Positions 1 to 12,388 of a stretch of DNA of 64,000 nt are shown one piece after another. The first letter of the stretch is position 1; each line of letters starts with the position of its first letter. The notes under the pieces were generated by a model. It was not told where the DNA came from. It searched no databases and saw nothing but the letters and a program-made list of their open reading frames with translations. Origin of the DNA: Venturia oleaginea (Eukaryota; Ascomycota; Dothideomycetes; Venturiales; Venturiaceae); assembly GCA_013176395.1 (NCBI GenBank), contig JABMLP010000027.1:186001-250000 (forward strand), given 5' to 3'. A program made the position numbers and the translations under genes.

Positions 1-433
1 ATGATTGAGGACTCTGAGTAGGCTAGCTCACGTGTAATATAGAAAGGGACGAGACCATTCTCGAAGTCTGGTGTTCGCGTAATGTCGTGTTGCCGGCGAC
101 GCATTAATTCTTCATCTGGTCACATAACACACGGCTCTTCAATACTTCACATCCACATCACAACGCGACTTCAGTACCGTCGCATTCCTGAATCGAGGCA
201 CTGCGGCAACTGTCCTTGAGATTAGACACTAAGAGGCAAATGGACTGTCAGTGATCTTTGATACTGGTTTAAGTCCCTGGCTAACAAACCGGATAGTGCA
301 CTGAGTCAACACGATCCTCGCGATGGCTTGTAAAACGAACGAGCTCCAATCTTTCATCTCCCTCAATCCATCCGCTCCATCCTTTCCTCCTCCCTCAACA
401 GCACCACTACAGCAACCTTCAGCACCACCCAAA
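1..433. other. upstream region of the BTB gene, no gene seen
   Basis: I see no convincing coding sequence here. The last 100 bases before the BTB start codon are pyrimidine-rich, as is usual for fungal core promoters and leaders. The short minus-strand reading frame across 229-516 overlaps the BTB first exon and has no recognisable features. Confidence 0.5.
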
Positions 434-1304
434 ATGTTCTCGACCATCGTTATGCCCATGGCCGATGTCGCCAGTCCATTCGTCCTTTCGTAAGTCTCAA
501 ACAAGTCCACAGTCACGCCCTTTTTCTAAAATCATTGTCAGGAAGCTCAAAGCTGAAGCTTTTGTCACCCTCACCGTCGGACAAATACAGACGCCTTTCG
601 TTGTGCTAAAATCTGTGCTATGCCTCCGTTCGGAATATTTCCGGGCAGTATTTGAGGGTGACTTCGAGGAGACAATGAGCCGTACAACCAATCTGCCCGA
701 TGTCGAGCCCCACATCTTTGGCCTAGTCTTGCAATGGTTCTATTCTGGCCGTGTACTCTTCTCCGACGACAGAGATGCGTTACCACAAACTCTGGCCCCT
801 GTGAATACCTTCGAAGAGGCTATCCAGATGTATGTATTTGCAGATCAATACGACACTCGAACTCTGCGTCTCGCCATCTTTGATATAATCACGGCACCTA
901 TGATTGGGGAGATAGGTTTAAGTTCACTTGCCCAGGTCTCGGCTGCGAACGCGCTAGCTCAGCTACCAGAAGAATCGGGCTTGAGCAGACTCATCTTCGA
1001 TCGCTTTCTCTCCTCTTGGAAGCCTGCCGCACAAGAACACACCACCAAGATCATCTCAACCATGCCAGTCAGCTTGGTGGGAAAGTTGGTGTATGCGGAT
1101 AGAGGAAAAGACGGGGTTCGGCCTCGCAATCAAGAACTGGGTCCATGGAAATTGGATATGTGCCAGTACCACGAGCATCTCAACGATCACGAGCGCGAGG
1201 AATGTGCAAATCTGACGGACTCCAAGTTGAGGAAAGTGAGGGATCTAATGATACATTCGAAGAGGCTAGGCAAGAGAAAGGCTATAATGTTCGATGCGAA
1301 GTAA
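434..1304 (+). CDS. BTB/POZ domain protein
   Basis: Two exons, 434-489 and 542-1304, with a 52-bp intron (GTAAGT donor, CAG acceptor), give 272 residues. The spliced start is preferred over the ATG at 465 because that one lies inside exon 1 in another phase and would read through the intron. Residues about 20-125 look like a BTB/POZ fold: a beta-rich start (FVTLTVGQ), then a stretch reading LRSEYFRAVFEGDFEE, then the FGLVLQWFYSGRV helix typical of fungal BTB proteins. The rest is helical and ends in a basic tail. BTB domains mediate dimerisation and often bind Cul3, but nothing here identifies a partner. No MATH, kelch or zinc-finger domain is visible. Family call fairly sure; function unknown. 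Confidence 0.8.
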
Positions 1305-2184
1305 AGGACAGGAGACGATGCGGGAGCGGTGACTCGTGAGAGGGTACAGGACGAAGCGTTGCGTTTTCGTAGAGCCATGAAGATTCCCAAGCTTGGGAAA
1401 GGACTCGAGCTTTCACGTCGACGATGGTTGAGGGGGGGCCACGAGCTGAAGAAGGAGCCGTTGTGGCCATCTGCGAAAGGGATGTGGCCGCGATTGTTTG
1501 ACTTGATTATCCCAGTGTCCAAGAAAAATGACAAAGATGGTAAAGACGACGAAGATGGTAGCGACGACGTGGATGGTAGTGAAGATGATTTGGAAACGCG
1601 TTGGCCTCGATTCAATTTATCCTGTTGGGTATGAGCAAGAGTAAATGCTGATGTCGAACGCCTCTGTTTGCTGTAGCTGTGAATCACTCCGTAATCATAG
1701 TCGCTGCCCGGATTTCCAAAGAATTTTCAAATCAAACTCTGTTTTCATGGATTTGTATAGACAGCTTGACACTTGCAATAAGAGCGGTAACCCAAGATTC
1801 AGTTGCTCGCTTAGATCTAGTATTCCCTGCTAAGATTGTGTGAATGGTTGAGTGAAAGGAAGTTCCTGTCGAAGGTCATCGCCTACATACACTTTTCCTG
1901 GGTCTGCTTGATGAGGCATTGATACGGAGAGACACGAGATGGCTATGACAACCTGAGCAAGGAAGAGACCGCTCTAGGAATCATCGGATTGAACTTACCT
2001 TCATGCCCACCACTGCGGCCCAATCGAAACGAGCAATAGATTTTCTATCTTAGACACATCATAAAACACCCTCCAGGATATCTAACAAGGAAAAACCGCA
2101 TCAACCAGATCCACTTCTATAGTACAAGAGACCACCTTCAAAAATCCCCAACAACACCATACATCAACCTCATATCATCATCGT
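1305..2184. other. convergent intergenic region, no gene seen
   Basis: This lies between the 3' ends of the BTB gene (+) and the ELMO gene (-). Reading frames at 1329-1634 (+) and 1187-1687 (-) are low-complexity shadows of purine-rich DNA around 1500-1590. It probably holds both 3' UTRs. Confidence 0.5.
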
Positions 2185-4425
2185 CTATCCCTGTTCCATG
2201 CCCCCAATATCATACCAATAGTTCTCGTCCAAACCTTCGCGACTGGGCATAACCACACCCCTCCCATCACCAACCTTACCTTCATCAAACCTAACATTCA
2301 AAAGCCGAATCTTTAATCCATATCCACCAATCAGATTAACAAGTTTGTTCGTATCCGCCGTGATGGGCTGTTGATTTAACAACATCAGCAGGCCATCCAG
2401 CCATTCCGAAGCTAGTGTGTGTGTAGGGGGTAAGAGCTGCAGTAGAACCTGTTCCTTCTCTTCTCCTATTGAGTTGCTTGTGCGAGGTAGGTAGCCGTGG
2501 ATTGTTATTTTTGTCGATGAGGTGGAGACGTTTGATTTTACCGGAAGCGCGGATTTGGAGGATGTGGAGGGTGGGGAGGCGGAAACGTTGCTAACGACTG
2601 AGGAGACGACTGATAGGTCGACTGTATTCTAGTTAATATAATATAATATGAAGAGAATTGGACTGTGACTTACTCTTTTCTGATAAGTCACCTAGACCTG
2701 GATCGGTCTCTTTCATGGTGTCGAAATCGGCGTAATGTAGGTATCGTCTGTTGTGAGATAGTCTAACGAACCGCCAGTTCGAGGGCAGGCTGCGGTTGAT
2801 GGTCTGCTTGGTGACAGGACCTGAGTCTGCATAGCTAACAGCATGAGGAAACCAGGCTCCAACTAGAAGGCAGCGGATGCGCTGTTCTTTGACGAATTGT
2901 AAAGCTTCGTGATTGAGTTCGTCTCGGACTTGCCTATGCATGTACGTTAGCGATCTGCCGGATTGGAAGGCAATACTTCAACATACCGTAGATGGTGTCC
3001 CCAAGCATCTTCGTATGCCAATTCCAGAAGCTCCATTTGTAACTCCCTCAATTTGTGATAATCAAAGTCCTGGAATTCGACCTCAGCTTCTGAGATATCC
3101 CTCGTTCTCGGGGCCTGCCCAATAACTTGCTCTACCAATATCCTAACCAGCTCAGCAACTTTGTCAAAATCTTCCACCTCGGCTCCAGTTGTTTTCCACA
3201 GCCGTAAGAAGGCGTTGAGACCTGCTGTGTGCAGTCGAGACCAATGTAGAAGGAGAGGTTTGAAGGCCCTCTCGAAGTTGCTCCGACTCTCCATAATCGC
3301 GTACCTCTGCGCATCATCCGCCTCACCCTTTCCAATATCAAAATGCTCGTAGAGGACCAGTGTAACCGCCAAACTTGCCCTCGCAATCGGTACCCTCAGA
3401 TCCTGGAGTTTTGTACTCTGCTCCAACACCAACTTCCGAAATTGGTCCTCATTCTTCATAACATAATCCGTCAGATCCATCATACCCAAGAATCCTGTGT
3501 CGTCAAACTCGTTGCCCGGAAATTCGGTCTCAAACCCAACCCTCCGCCAACGCTCTGGATCTTTGTGCCGCCGACTACCCACATTTCGCATGCCCTGCTC
3601 TTGATAGCTCGCCGCGCTGATACTCCTCAACGCTCTCTTGTGATCGCTCTTCTCCAAATCGACTTTTACCTCCCGCCATTTCCTCAACATAACCTTTGTC
3701 AAACTCTGGAACTCCAGCAAAGGCGGGGCAAGATCTTGTATGGCATTTCCTTGCATCAAATAGTACACGGCCTTGATGACACCCAGATCCTGCAATTTCT
3801 TGATAAACTTGGGCCACTCCGTATCCTTGTCGTTTGTAACGGCATCTCTAATCAACGAATTGATCAAATGCAACGCATTGGCGCAGAGAAGATGTTCCGC
3901 CGAACTCAACATACTAACCAGCATCTCCAGAAACTGGGGATAAATGCCCACAGCGGGTTTGAGCGCATTGAATCCAAAGTTTCCCGGTTCGGAAGAGTGC
4001 GAAAGTTGGGGGTGCGAAACGATGGCTACGAGGACGGAGACGGCGCTGCGGAGGATGTTGACGAGGGGTTGGGTAACTACGAGTTGGACGGCCTGTATGT
4101 CAATCCCTTGTTAGCTTCTGTATAGCATAAAGCTTGAGGTGACGAATTGGTGTCGCACCCGTTCGATCAGATGTCCAGAGACGTATTCCCAACCCTTGTC
4201 CAACTCCAGCAATCGTGAGAAAGAAGTGAGAGCATAGGCCAAAGTATTTCCGTGCGCGGTGAGAGTAAGCTGTACGAGCTTGGGCAGGCCTTCTTGGAGG
4301 AGGAAGACGTCTGCGAAGGAGGGATCTCCAATTGCCGTCTGGAGCTTGAAGACGGCCATCTTGCGCACCGAATCCTCGTCGCTACCAAGTCGTTGCACCA
4401 GCTCGGCGACATTGATGTCGGCCAT
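2185..4425 (-). CDS. ELMO/CED-12 family protein (Lmo1-like)
   Basis: Four exons on the minus strand (4425-4159, 4092-2987, 2933-2674, 2621-2185), introns of 66, 53 and 52 bp, 689 residues. Residues 1-260 are helical armadillo-like repeats (start MADINVAELVQRLGSDED). An ELMO-type core follows near residues 268-300 with WRRVGFETEFPGNEFDDTG and then FLGMMDL. The last 170 residues (LVGAWFPHAV, WRFVRLSHNRRYLHY, final segment EWLDGLLMLL) fit the atypical PH domain of this family. ELMO proteins partner with DOCK-type exchange factors to activate Rac/Rho GTPases; the budding-yeast counterpart Lmo1 works with Dck1 on Rho5. No DOCK gene is in this window. The start is the first ATG of the long frame, and phases close at every junction. 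Domain order matches the family, so the call is fairly firm. Confidence 0.85.
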
Positions 4426-5004
4426 GATGGGCGCGGGTGGTTGTTGCGGCGGAGAATTGCTTGTCTGCGCGTTGTGTTTGGATGTTGTCTTCGCTCAGCA
4501 TTGAGCAATCCCGCGCCGATTCCGACTGAATGGCTCCACGTTAGACAGTGGTGATGCAGCGAGCCCAGAGAGGAAATGTACTATTAACGTCTGTGCCTCG
4601 CGATAGTCAGGGGCTGGGGCTGGGGTAATTCACGTTCACACAAGGGCGAGCGCCATCAGTGGGATGCATGATGATAGTAACACCGATCGGCTGTATTTTG
4701 TGTAACCCATTGCACCAAATCCTGATAACAGAGCACATTGGGTCATAGCCTCCTTCCCATGAGGCTCGAAGGCGCCTGCTCCAAGCTGTAGCTCGCTGAA
4801 ATCATAGGCTCCGTCCTCCAGTAATCCCAGTATCATGCCCAAACCATGCCCATGAACAATCCAGACCAAAGACCAATCCAATATCAAGCTAAGAAGTCCC
4901 CAGTCACTTCCAGGCCAGGACGAGCAAACCCAGTTCCCATCAAAATCACATGTCTCGCACCCGACCATTCCTGAATCTAACATCGCAGTTCCAAATCATC
5001 GCCA
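4426..5004. other. tandem intergenic region
   Basis: This is the gap between the ELMO start codon and the stop of the upstream Reg1-like gene, both on the minus strand. It should hold the Reg1-like 3' UTR and the ELMO promoter. The 115-codon minus frame at 4636-4983 has no recognisable motif and I take it as non-coding. Confidence 0.5.
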
Positions 5005-6812
5005 TTACGGTCTCCAGCCCACGTTCCATATAACGTGGGCGATGTCTTTTGCTGTGTTGACCGTGTCAACTACTTTCCCTAAAAGCCCGGAGTTTTGAGC
5101 TTCATCCCCTTCTTCATAAGGCATTAACATACCACTGGCTGTTCTTCGCATTTCACCAAATCCTCCGGAGTGCGAATCGTCATCATCTTCCTCTCTGTCG
5201 CCATCTCGACCATCTGCAAATGCGCCCAAGGGCTCCCACGATAAATCGTTCTCATCATCGTCGTCCTCGAGCAGAAAATTCCGAGACGGGTGTGCCGGTC
5301 TCAATGTTTCTTGCGATGGCGAAGGCGAAATATTGCCTCGTCGCCAAAAGCTGGGTCCGACCGAGTGTGACGGGTGCTCGGGAACATCCGGAGAATCTGT
5401 GCGATATTTGAGTGTTGTGGGCTCCAAGGTAACTATCAATGTCTTCTCTGAAAGATCCGTCTTGGAGTTGCTCCGCGATATCGGCTTCTTGCGGTTGGTC
5501 GTGGAGCTCATCATGATGACTCCATCATCAGAGTCGGAATCGGAATCGGAGTTGTTGTTTTGGTAGCGTGGTTCATCGTCGTCGTCGTTTCCTTTGCCAT
5601 CTATCGCTATGCATTGGTCAACCTTCTCTGCAAATCGAATGTGGCGCTTTTCTCCGAGGTCACCAGGTGTTTGTAGGCCAGACGTTGTTCTGGATGAAAA
5701 AGTTTCCACCGTGTCTCTGCTGATGGGTTGCGATGGATAAGCAGATGTGACGAAATCAGACGCTGCACGACCGAATATCGGCCTATTATCTTGGAGCCTG
5801 GGTCTTGATAGATATCTCTCGGCCTGCACCGCTGCAGCAGCTTGTTTTACCAGCGAGGATGCTGATATTGACTTTTGCAGCATGACCTCGGACATGCTTC
5901 TCTTCTTGAGAATCGGCTTCTTCTTGACCTCATCAATATCTTGTTGACCAAGGGTGGCGTGCGAATTTGTTCTCGAAAGATGACTCGGAGACGAATGAGC
6001 TGGTTGTGAAAAAGAGTAACTTGTTGCAGTCTGCAGCGGGCCGTAAAGCCAGGTCACATCACAGTCTTTCAACCTATGAAACGTCAGTGAGAAGCCATGT
6101 TATGCATGCACGCCACCGAGAGCTGTGCAACATTGGATGGCAAAACTTACCAATTCAGTGAATCTGGCGGTATCGTCCTGAGCTTATTCATCTGCTTGGC
6201 CCAGGTCCGCCATGACGCATTTTCAAGCCGAGATCGCTCACCATAAAGCCGGCGTTTCGACACAATATGGCGCCACGATGACCAGATGTCTTCTTCTCTC
6301 CATTCATGCGATAAGTAATCGACATGCCGTGATGGGTGCTGTTTTATGGCGGTGTCGTCCTCGGCTACTAGGTGCGTGTCCGGAGTGTGCGTAGGGGTTG
6401 ATTCGGTGGTCGGCGAGGGAACGGTGTAGGAATTATCTGTACGCGGGCTTGGTGGCTCATCGTCCTCGTAAGGGTTCATATATCCTCCGTCGGTGTATGT
6501 AGGGAAATTGATGTCTTCGTCCAAATCATAGCTCGTGTCTAAAGTTAGACTGCTGGATACTGTGGATGCGAAGGAGGAGCCGTTCGTGAGATCGATTTGA
6601 GATGTTCTTGAGGAGGACGAAGACGAGGTGGAAGACGATTCGGAGTAGGAATCTGCGGACACTGCCGGCTCGACGTATTTCGACGACTTTCGTGGAGAAT
6701 ATGGAGAGGTGCCGATGAACAATGAGGTTTGCGAAGGAGGTGATCGTCGTAGAGTTGAGGAGGTGTAGTATGATTGGCCGTCGGCAAACTGAACTGGAAG
6801 GACCTCTGCCAT
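5005..6812 (-). CDS. REG1: Reg1/Reg2-like regulatory subunit of protein phosphatase 1
   Basis: Two exons on the minus strand (6812-6151 and 6073-5005) with a 77-bp intron that splits the Trp codon in LNWLKD; 576 residues. The ATG at 6812 has a strong CACCATGG context and is preferred over the upstream in-frame ATG at 6866. Residues about 160-235 form the conserved fungal block DUF1752, with HVDYLSHEWREEDIWSSW followed by RRLYGERSRLENASWRTW and ending DVTWLYGP. Residues 364-368 are RHIRF inside RHIRFAEKVDQCIA, matching the PP1-docking site of yeast Reg1, which targets Glc7 phosphatase to Snf1 and glucose-repression substrates. The rest is acidic and Ser-rich and probably disordered. By homology it would direct PP1 in carbon-source signalling; that role in this species is inferred. 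Confidence 0.8.
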
Positions 6813-8366
6813 GGTGACGGAAGGAACGACGCGCAAGTGAGAAGGATGGCAGGTTGCAGGTTGCAACGTTCTGAGAGACCGTTTCTTTCAGAAAACTCCC
6901 CTAATTTCCACCGAGGATAGCGGTCGTGGATGGCGACATGCACCCGGCTTCCAATTGCTATCGGCGAGATAGCAGACGACTAAACGCTTGCCAAAGGAGG
7001 AGAGAGGAGGAGAAGGCGTTGTTGATATCGGTGCTCAAGACTGTTATGGCGGGTGAATATTGGGTATGGCAAAGTGGTAGCAATCTGGGGAGAAGACTCT
7101 GAACTCTGGGGACGGGAATTGGGTTGCTTGTCCCTGTCGTGGTGAGAAAGTGCTGAGGGCGTTCGGTGGGGCTAGATGGTGGTGGCGAGGGTGAGTGAGC
7201 TTGCACGAAAAGGACCGAGTTGCACACGATAAGAGGCTTTCTATTTCTTGGAGCACTGGGCGGGGAGGGCAAGAATGTGTTGTCTGACGAGATTGGTGTT
7301 GAGTATGGGATATTATTCAGTGTGGTAAAAGGGAGAGATCCGACTCTGTTGTCACGCGGTAGAGGTCGATGCGGGCCTCCGTGACTTTGAAGCAAATCTA
7401 GACGCTGTGGGGGAACGTCCATGCGTTCGGCCTTCGTGATGTCCACTATTGTTAAACGAGCATATGCCCGGCAACGGGACGAGATGAGGTTGAGAGGTTG
7501 AGAGCCGTACCGGACTCAATAGAACAGATGTGACCCGATCTACTCTCTCAGTCCCAATACGCAGCCGGTCGAGCACGATGGCCATGATCAGTCGGTGATG
7601 TTCCAAAGTCTTAGGGCTCTCTCTCTTCCGGATCGACATTTGCGCTTCCGCGTGCGATGGCGGCCATGGATCGTGTACCAAGACTGCCAGAACTAGTGCT
7701 CTCGCTCGCTACGAACAGCCTGCTCTACCATGTAACAGCCTGCCAGGGCTTTGGTTTAGTCGCCGCGGCGGAATGCAGTGAGCAGTGAGAACTGAATGAT
7801 AAGGCGAGGATGGCCATAAACCCAGTCTGAGGAGCCTCCCTACAGCCATCGGATCTGCACTGCCGCAGAATTGGGCCAGGTCCGATGGGGCTGGACGGAG
7901 ACCATCTCGAGTCATGCTCTTGCGTCAACGTTACGGGATGGCTAGTGCTGGAAGAGGAATAATATTCGTCTATTAGAATACTTGTTAACTAGAGGGAATA
8001 CCTCGTTCCTTCCCTACCCGGCCTCCCAATCTATTGCAATTCACCACCATCCTGGAGTATCGCCGACATTGCTGCAAAGGGCGGTCAATGATTTCTCTAT
8101 CGAGACTAATCCAAAGCTCGACACATGCCCGTCATATGGCGACGTCTGGTAGCGTCTGGGGTGCTAGCTATCATATCATTGACCAATCCAGCCTGCTCCT
8201 CGCTATCGCACAATAATCTCCAATGCACCCGCTGACGACCGAATCTTCACCTCATCTTCTCCTCTACTTCTATGGATTGGCGGGGTCTGCATATCTGCAA
8301 GTCCTCTGTCCCGCATCCACACAACAAGCCAGTTGCACCCTTGGATCTCCTGTGCTGGGGTTGGGA

Positions 8367-8414
8367 GTTGGGACCAGAGTTGGGACCAGAGTTGGGACCA
8401 GAGTTGGGACCAGA
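8367..8414. repeat. 12-bp minisatellite, four perfect units
   Basis: The unit GTTGGGACCAGA occurs four times head to tail, followed by a partial GTT. The 12-bp period keeps frames open on both strands, which explains repetitive short frames such as repeated VGTR. I see no sign that it is translated. Confidence 0.95.
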
Positions 8415-11400
8415 GTTAACAGGATCCATACGATTCCATCCATGTTGCTGATAGCAATTGCAGCCTGCGACAAGACGAACACATTCCGAGCTCTCAGAAC
8501 CTGACCGCATCTTCTTCATCCGTACTGGCGCTGATATTGTTTGTACGACTTTGGCTGTCAAATTCCATATTGTCTACATATCTCGCGATTGGACAGGCCA
8601 GTGGAACTCCTCACTGCAGCTCCCATGGGATCCTTGCAAGCTGCGCGTCTGTTGTGCGTTAGCAAAGGCTGGAAGGTCTGTGGATACCAAGGATGGCATT
8701 TGCATCAATCTGCATCTACTAGAGCAACAGTGGGGGTCATCGACAGAAATGATGAAAATCCCCCACGCTGCGTCTCCTCAAACGCTCAAACCGTTCTCCA
8801 ACCTGCAAACGCAAGCCTTTCAATCCTTTCCAACGTTTTATGGGAAAATGCAGCGGAAAACCCATCAGCCGCCCATCAATTCGGTCCCATCCAATCCATC
8901 TACTCCGGGGTACATATCCCCAAACTATCCACTTTCCCATCACGTGTGCCAATTTCAATCAACTCACGAGAAAACACACTCTGACTACTATGGTCTATGC
9001 ATAGAACGTACGACGCCACAGCATTTAGATCGCGCGCCAATCCCAAAGTACCTCCGCGTTCCACGCTCATCGCTGACCTTTCCGAAGGCGAGGTAAACAT
9101 TCCTTCGAAGCAATGAGTGACTTGTTTCAAGCAACACGGCGCGTATCGCAGATGCCATGGATGACTCGCATACAAGACCTCTTCTCGCCAATCCTCACGT
9201 CCGTATAGGTGCAGGCGAAAGGCCTTGCAGGTCGCACATCAAAGCGGAACATCTTGCCCTCAGGCCTCAGCGTTCACTTGCTTTTTCCATATCCTTCACA
9301 CCACTGTATCCACCTCGTATCCACATGAAAGCGATTTCATTTCATGCCAGGCGGGAGCGTGCCGCTCCGATATCATACACGCGAACACAATCCTAGTACA
9401 AGTCCAAGTCATTTGATCCTCTGACTCCTTTGTATTCTGATGTTGTCGCTTTGTATTCTTGTACTACAAACATACGATGCACTCCACCGGTCATACGTAC
9501 CATGTCAAGACAGTCTCGCCGGACCGAGGTGACAAAATATCGAGACACTGATAATGCCTCGATCCACAAAGTGTTTAAGCGCTCATTCTGAAGATCAATC
9601 TCTCCATAGTTGATCAGCAAAGATGTGTGATCTCTCCATTGTCTAGAGCCTGGCCAGTAAGAACCCCAGAAATCTCCACCTTTTAGATACGAGCTCCATT
9701 CTTGAAATAGTTAGCTACCTTTCAACATTCGTCTTTTATCAGAATCGACATTCAGATGCAGCCTCTGGATCTTCACAATGCTCCAGACTTCGATCAACTT
9801 ACAGTAGCATGAAGTGAACGAAGACTGAGACCGACCTTGCGTACTGCGTACGCTGTGGGTTTTCAATGCCATCTAAACGAATGGGACTCCTTGCGACATG
9901 CGAAGTTCAGCCGTTGTCTCCTGCGGATCGCCACACATCGCCAGTCGTTTGCTCCGTATTCGCTATCGATGCCCAGATTTGTCCAGAATCCTGAGCTCGA
10001 GCTCTGATTATTGGTGTTCATCATCTGATCGTCAACAACCTCGAGGATCTTGATTACGCACAATCATGTTTCCCATTGATTTCCCGCGGGGCAACGGCAG
10101 CACATCCGAAGAACTTGATTGGACGACAATTCAGCTATTACTCCTCATATGGGAAGTACCTTCGATGGACTAAACCAAAAGCGTGACATGGAGATGCTCA
10201 GATCGTCGATATTCGCAACGTCTTCAGCCTCGTTGGGTGATGTTTAGTAAGGCTGGAAAAGCACTAAGTTAGTATGTCTTCAGTTTCGTCAACCACAAAA
10301 TACTCGATGCTGCTATCCATGGTACTGGTACCTCGTGATTTGCGTTCGTGATCGCGTATCGCGGGGTAGGAGTTGCAAAGTTCAAACTCGGACCATTTCT
10401 GAACGGGCATTTATCACCATCCATACTTGGATGGACCAAGCATTTGCACCACACTTCGATGGGATTCGCTTTCCTCACTCAGTACGATTACATGTCACCA
10501 TTGGGCCTTGGGACGAGGAAATACAGGGTGTTTTAGGCCCTGTGCCCTCCACCGCTACAACCTTCCAACCCTCTCCTTGTTCATTCACGTCGCAACGAGA
10601 GTCGCGAAATCCAACACTCGTTCTCCAGCGACATCGAGCCCAAGAAATGAGTGCATGCTGCATAGAAGCCCAATCTCAATAGTTCTCGCCGCATACTACC
10701 TTGAGGCTATCATGCGCTTTTCTCCGTCAACCTTACCAGGTGTGCGTCCCGCTGCAAGGACTGGACCTCTCAGATAAGCCTGCGACATAATTAGTACCAT
10801 ACCTCGCGTCGTTCGACTGGGTAGTTCGACCATCTTACCCATATCAATTCCGATAGTTCTTCCCACAGCCTTTCGATATCCATCAACCCATCTGTCGTTC
10901 ATACATGTTACACAACGATACTGCCTAGAACCTTCGTCGCGTTCCTTCCTTTCCTTTCTTCCCGCAGCTAAACAAACGGTCGCATCAAAATCAGATTATC
11001 AATAATCAATACAAAAAACCTCAATACTCACACGTTCAGACCCAATTTCATCCAAACCTCCAACTTCTCACCGCTCCATCTCTACGATATCTCTTACACC
11101 CAAAAGCTTTGCGAAACCAGGCCTCCTCCTCCCTGCTCACCCCCACGACCCACAAGCCAATCAGGGTTCTCCGGACATCATCCCTTTCCACCCACCAATC
11201 TCAACATCGCGAGATTACCATGTACAACTTCGATGACACGGAGGGTAACGCATGCACCAAGAACGCGGAGAACCCTGTCGCGCTCAGCCTTCTTCCTCTC
11301 GCCAGCATCTGAAACCTTGGAAAACAAAGAGTTTCGTGCATGCGGGTGCGGAGGGAGATGGCGGGGTAAGACACCCGCGAAGAAGGCAGTTGACGGAAGC

Positions 11401-11819
11401 AACACCGGTAGCATCGAGAGGCTCTTAGATTTGGAAACATCGTGAGATCAGGTCACCGGGTTCTCCTTGTGCTGTAAGACGCTATATCGTAATATTGGTG
11501 GCACGAGGGGGGAAATAGAGTACCTGAGCAAATAATGATCCCGGCAATCAAGCAGCGTACAGATCAGAAGGCCTTCAAACTTTGATATTGAGACCAGAAG
11601 CCTTATACACCTTCTTTCTTGGAAACGAAAGCTTTCGGTCTTGGACTCGGAATTTTTCCTCTTTTGTTTCCGGCCGAAGAGTTTTCACACCACCTGCGAC
11701 TTCAGCTGGTAATCACCCATCCACGATTAGCTTCCGAAATTATTGGCCTATCTCGACTCGCCATCGCCGTCATTGCTACGATTAGAGTGGGATAATTAAA
11801 ACTCGAGATTTAGAATCGA

Positions 11820-12095
11820 TCGCACGGTATTTATCACATCTGATCAATATCGATATTTATCAGTATTTATCAGCTCTATCTAATTAGGTTAGATTTACCT
11901 ATATAGGCCTAGATCACTCGAACTTTGTTCCTGAACGTCCGGTAATCACCGGCCCTCGGTACTATCTTACCCCTAGAATAGCTGAAAAGCAGGGCTTGCT
12001 ACCCCACTTTTGATTTTTACGGCTATTTTCAATTTTTGTAGCACGATAAGTATCGGTAAATATCAGTTTTGATAAGTATCGACTTTATCAGATGT
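11820..12095. promoter_or_regulatory. AT-rich patch with clustered TTATCA/GATAA sites
   Basis: At least seven ATC/GAT-type motifs (TTATCA on one strand, GATAAGTATC and TGATAA on the other) lie in about 270 bp. The match to GATA-factor sites (WGATAR) may be coincidental: the patch abuts a transposon and could be an old decayed repeat with related inverted segments. No target gene is close. Confidence 0.25.
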
Positions 12096-12263
12096 CCCAC
12101 ATTTCTATCGATGAGTTTCGAGGTCGAGCCGTTCAGATTTCGAGATAACGAGCATCGAACGACATGGAGATCCAGCCGAAAGAGCGGTATGCAAAATTTG
12201 CCTCAAGGGTAACAGTAACAGCATCCTGCATCGATTTGCTATCACTTGATCCTGAGCAAGATA

Positions 12264-12313
12264 ACGTGTTTCACCACTCACTTGGCCACCCCACTCACTT
12301 GGCCACCCCAACC
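12264..12313 (+). repeat. left terminal inverted repeat of the 12.3-kb element
   Basis: About 50 bp starting ACGTGTTTCACCACTCACTT. It pairs with the right end, differing at only a few positions, and holds two tandem copies of the inner module. Confidence 0.9.
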
Positions 12314-12388
12314 ACTAAATCTCAAGTCATCGTGCGATAAACCTCCCACCAATACAGCTTTTGTTAAATAATTCTAACAATACATTCT

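Larger units (their letters stand above)
6813..12263. other. 5.4-kb low-coding region
   Basis: I find no gene I can defend. 6813-7700 is probably promoter and leader of the Reg1-like gene. The longest frame, 8458-9096 (+, 212 codons), has no recognisable domain. The region holds a 12-bp minisatellite (8367-8414) and an AT-rich patch with several TTATCA/GATAA sites (11820-12095), next to a Fot1-like transposon. Confidence 0.5.

Noticed and set aside
1187..1687. 166-codon minus-strand frame opposite the BTB 3' end
   Set aside because: Low-complexity Ser/Leu repeats from purine-rich plus-strand DNA; overlaps the well-supported BTB exon.
4636..4983. 115-codon minus-strand frame
   Set aside because: Lies between the Reg1-like stop and the ELMO start with no motif; most likely 3' UTR.
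8367..8414. Short regular repeats considered as a CRISPR-like array
   Set aside because: Units are contiguous without spacers and the genome is eukaryotic; it is a minisatellite.
8458..9096. 212-codon plus-strand frame
   Set aside because: No recognisable domain, no exon partners, overlapping frames of similar length on both strands, and surrounding DNA looks non-coding.
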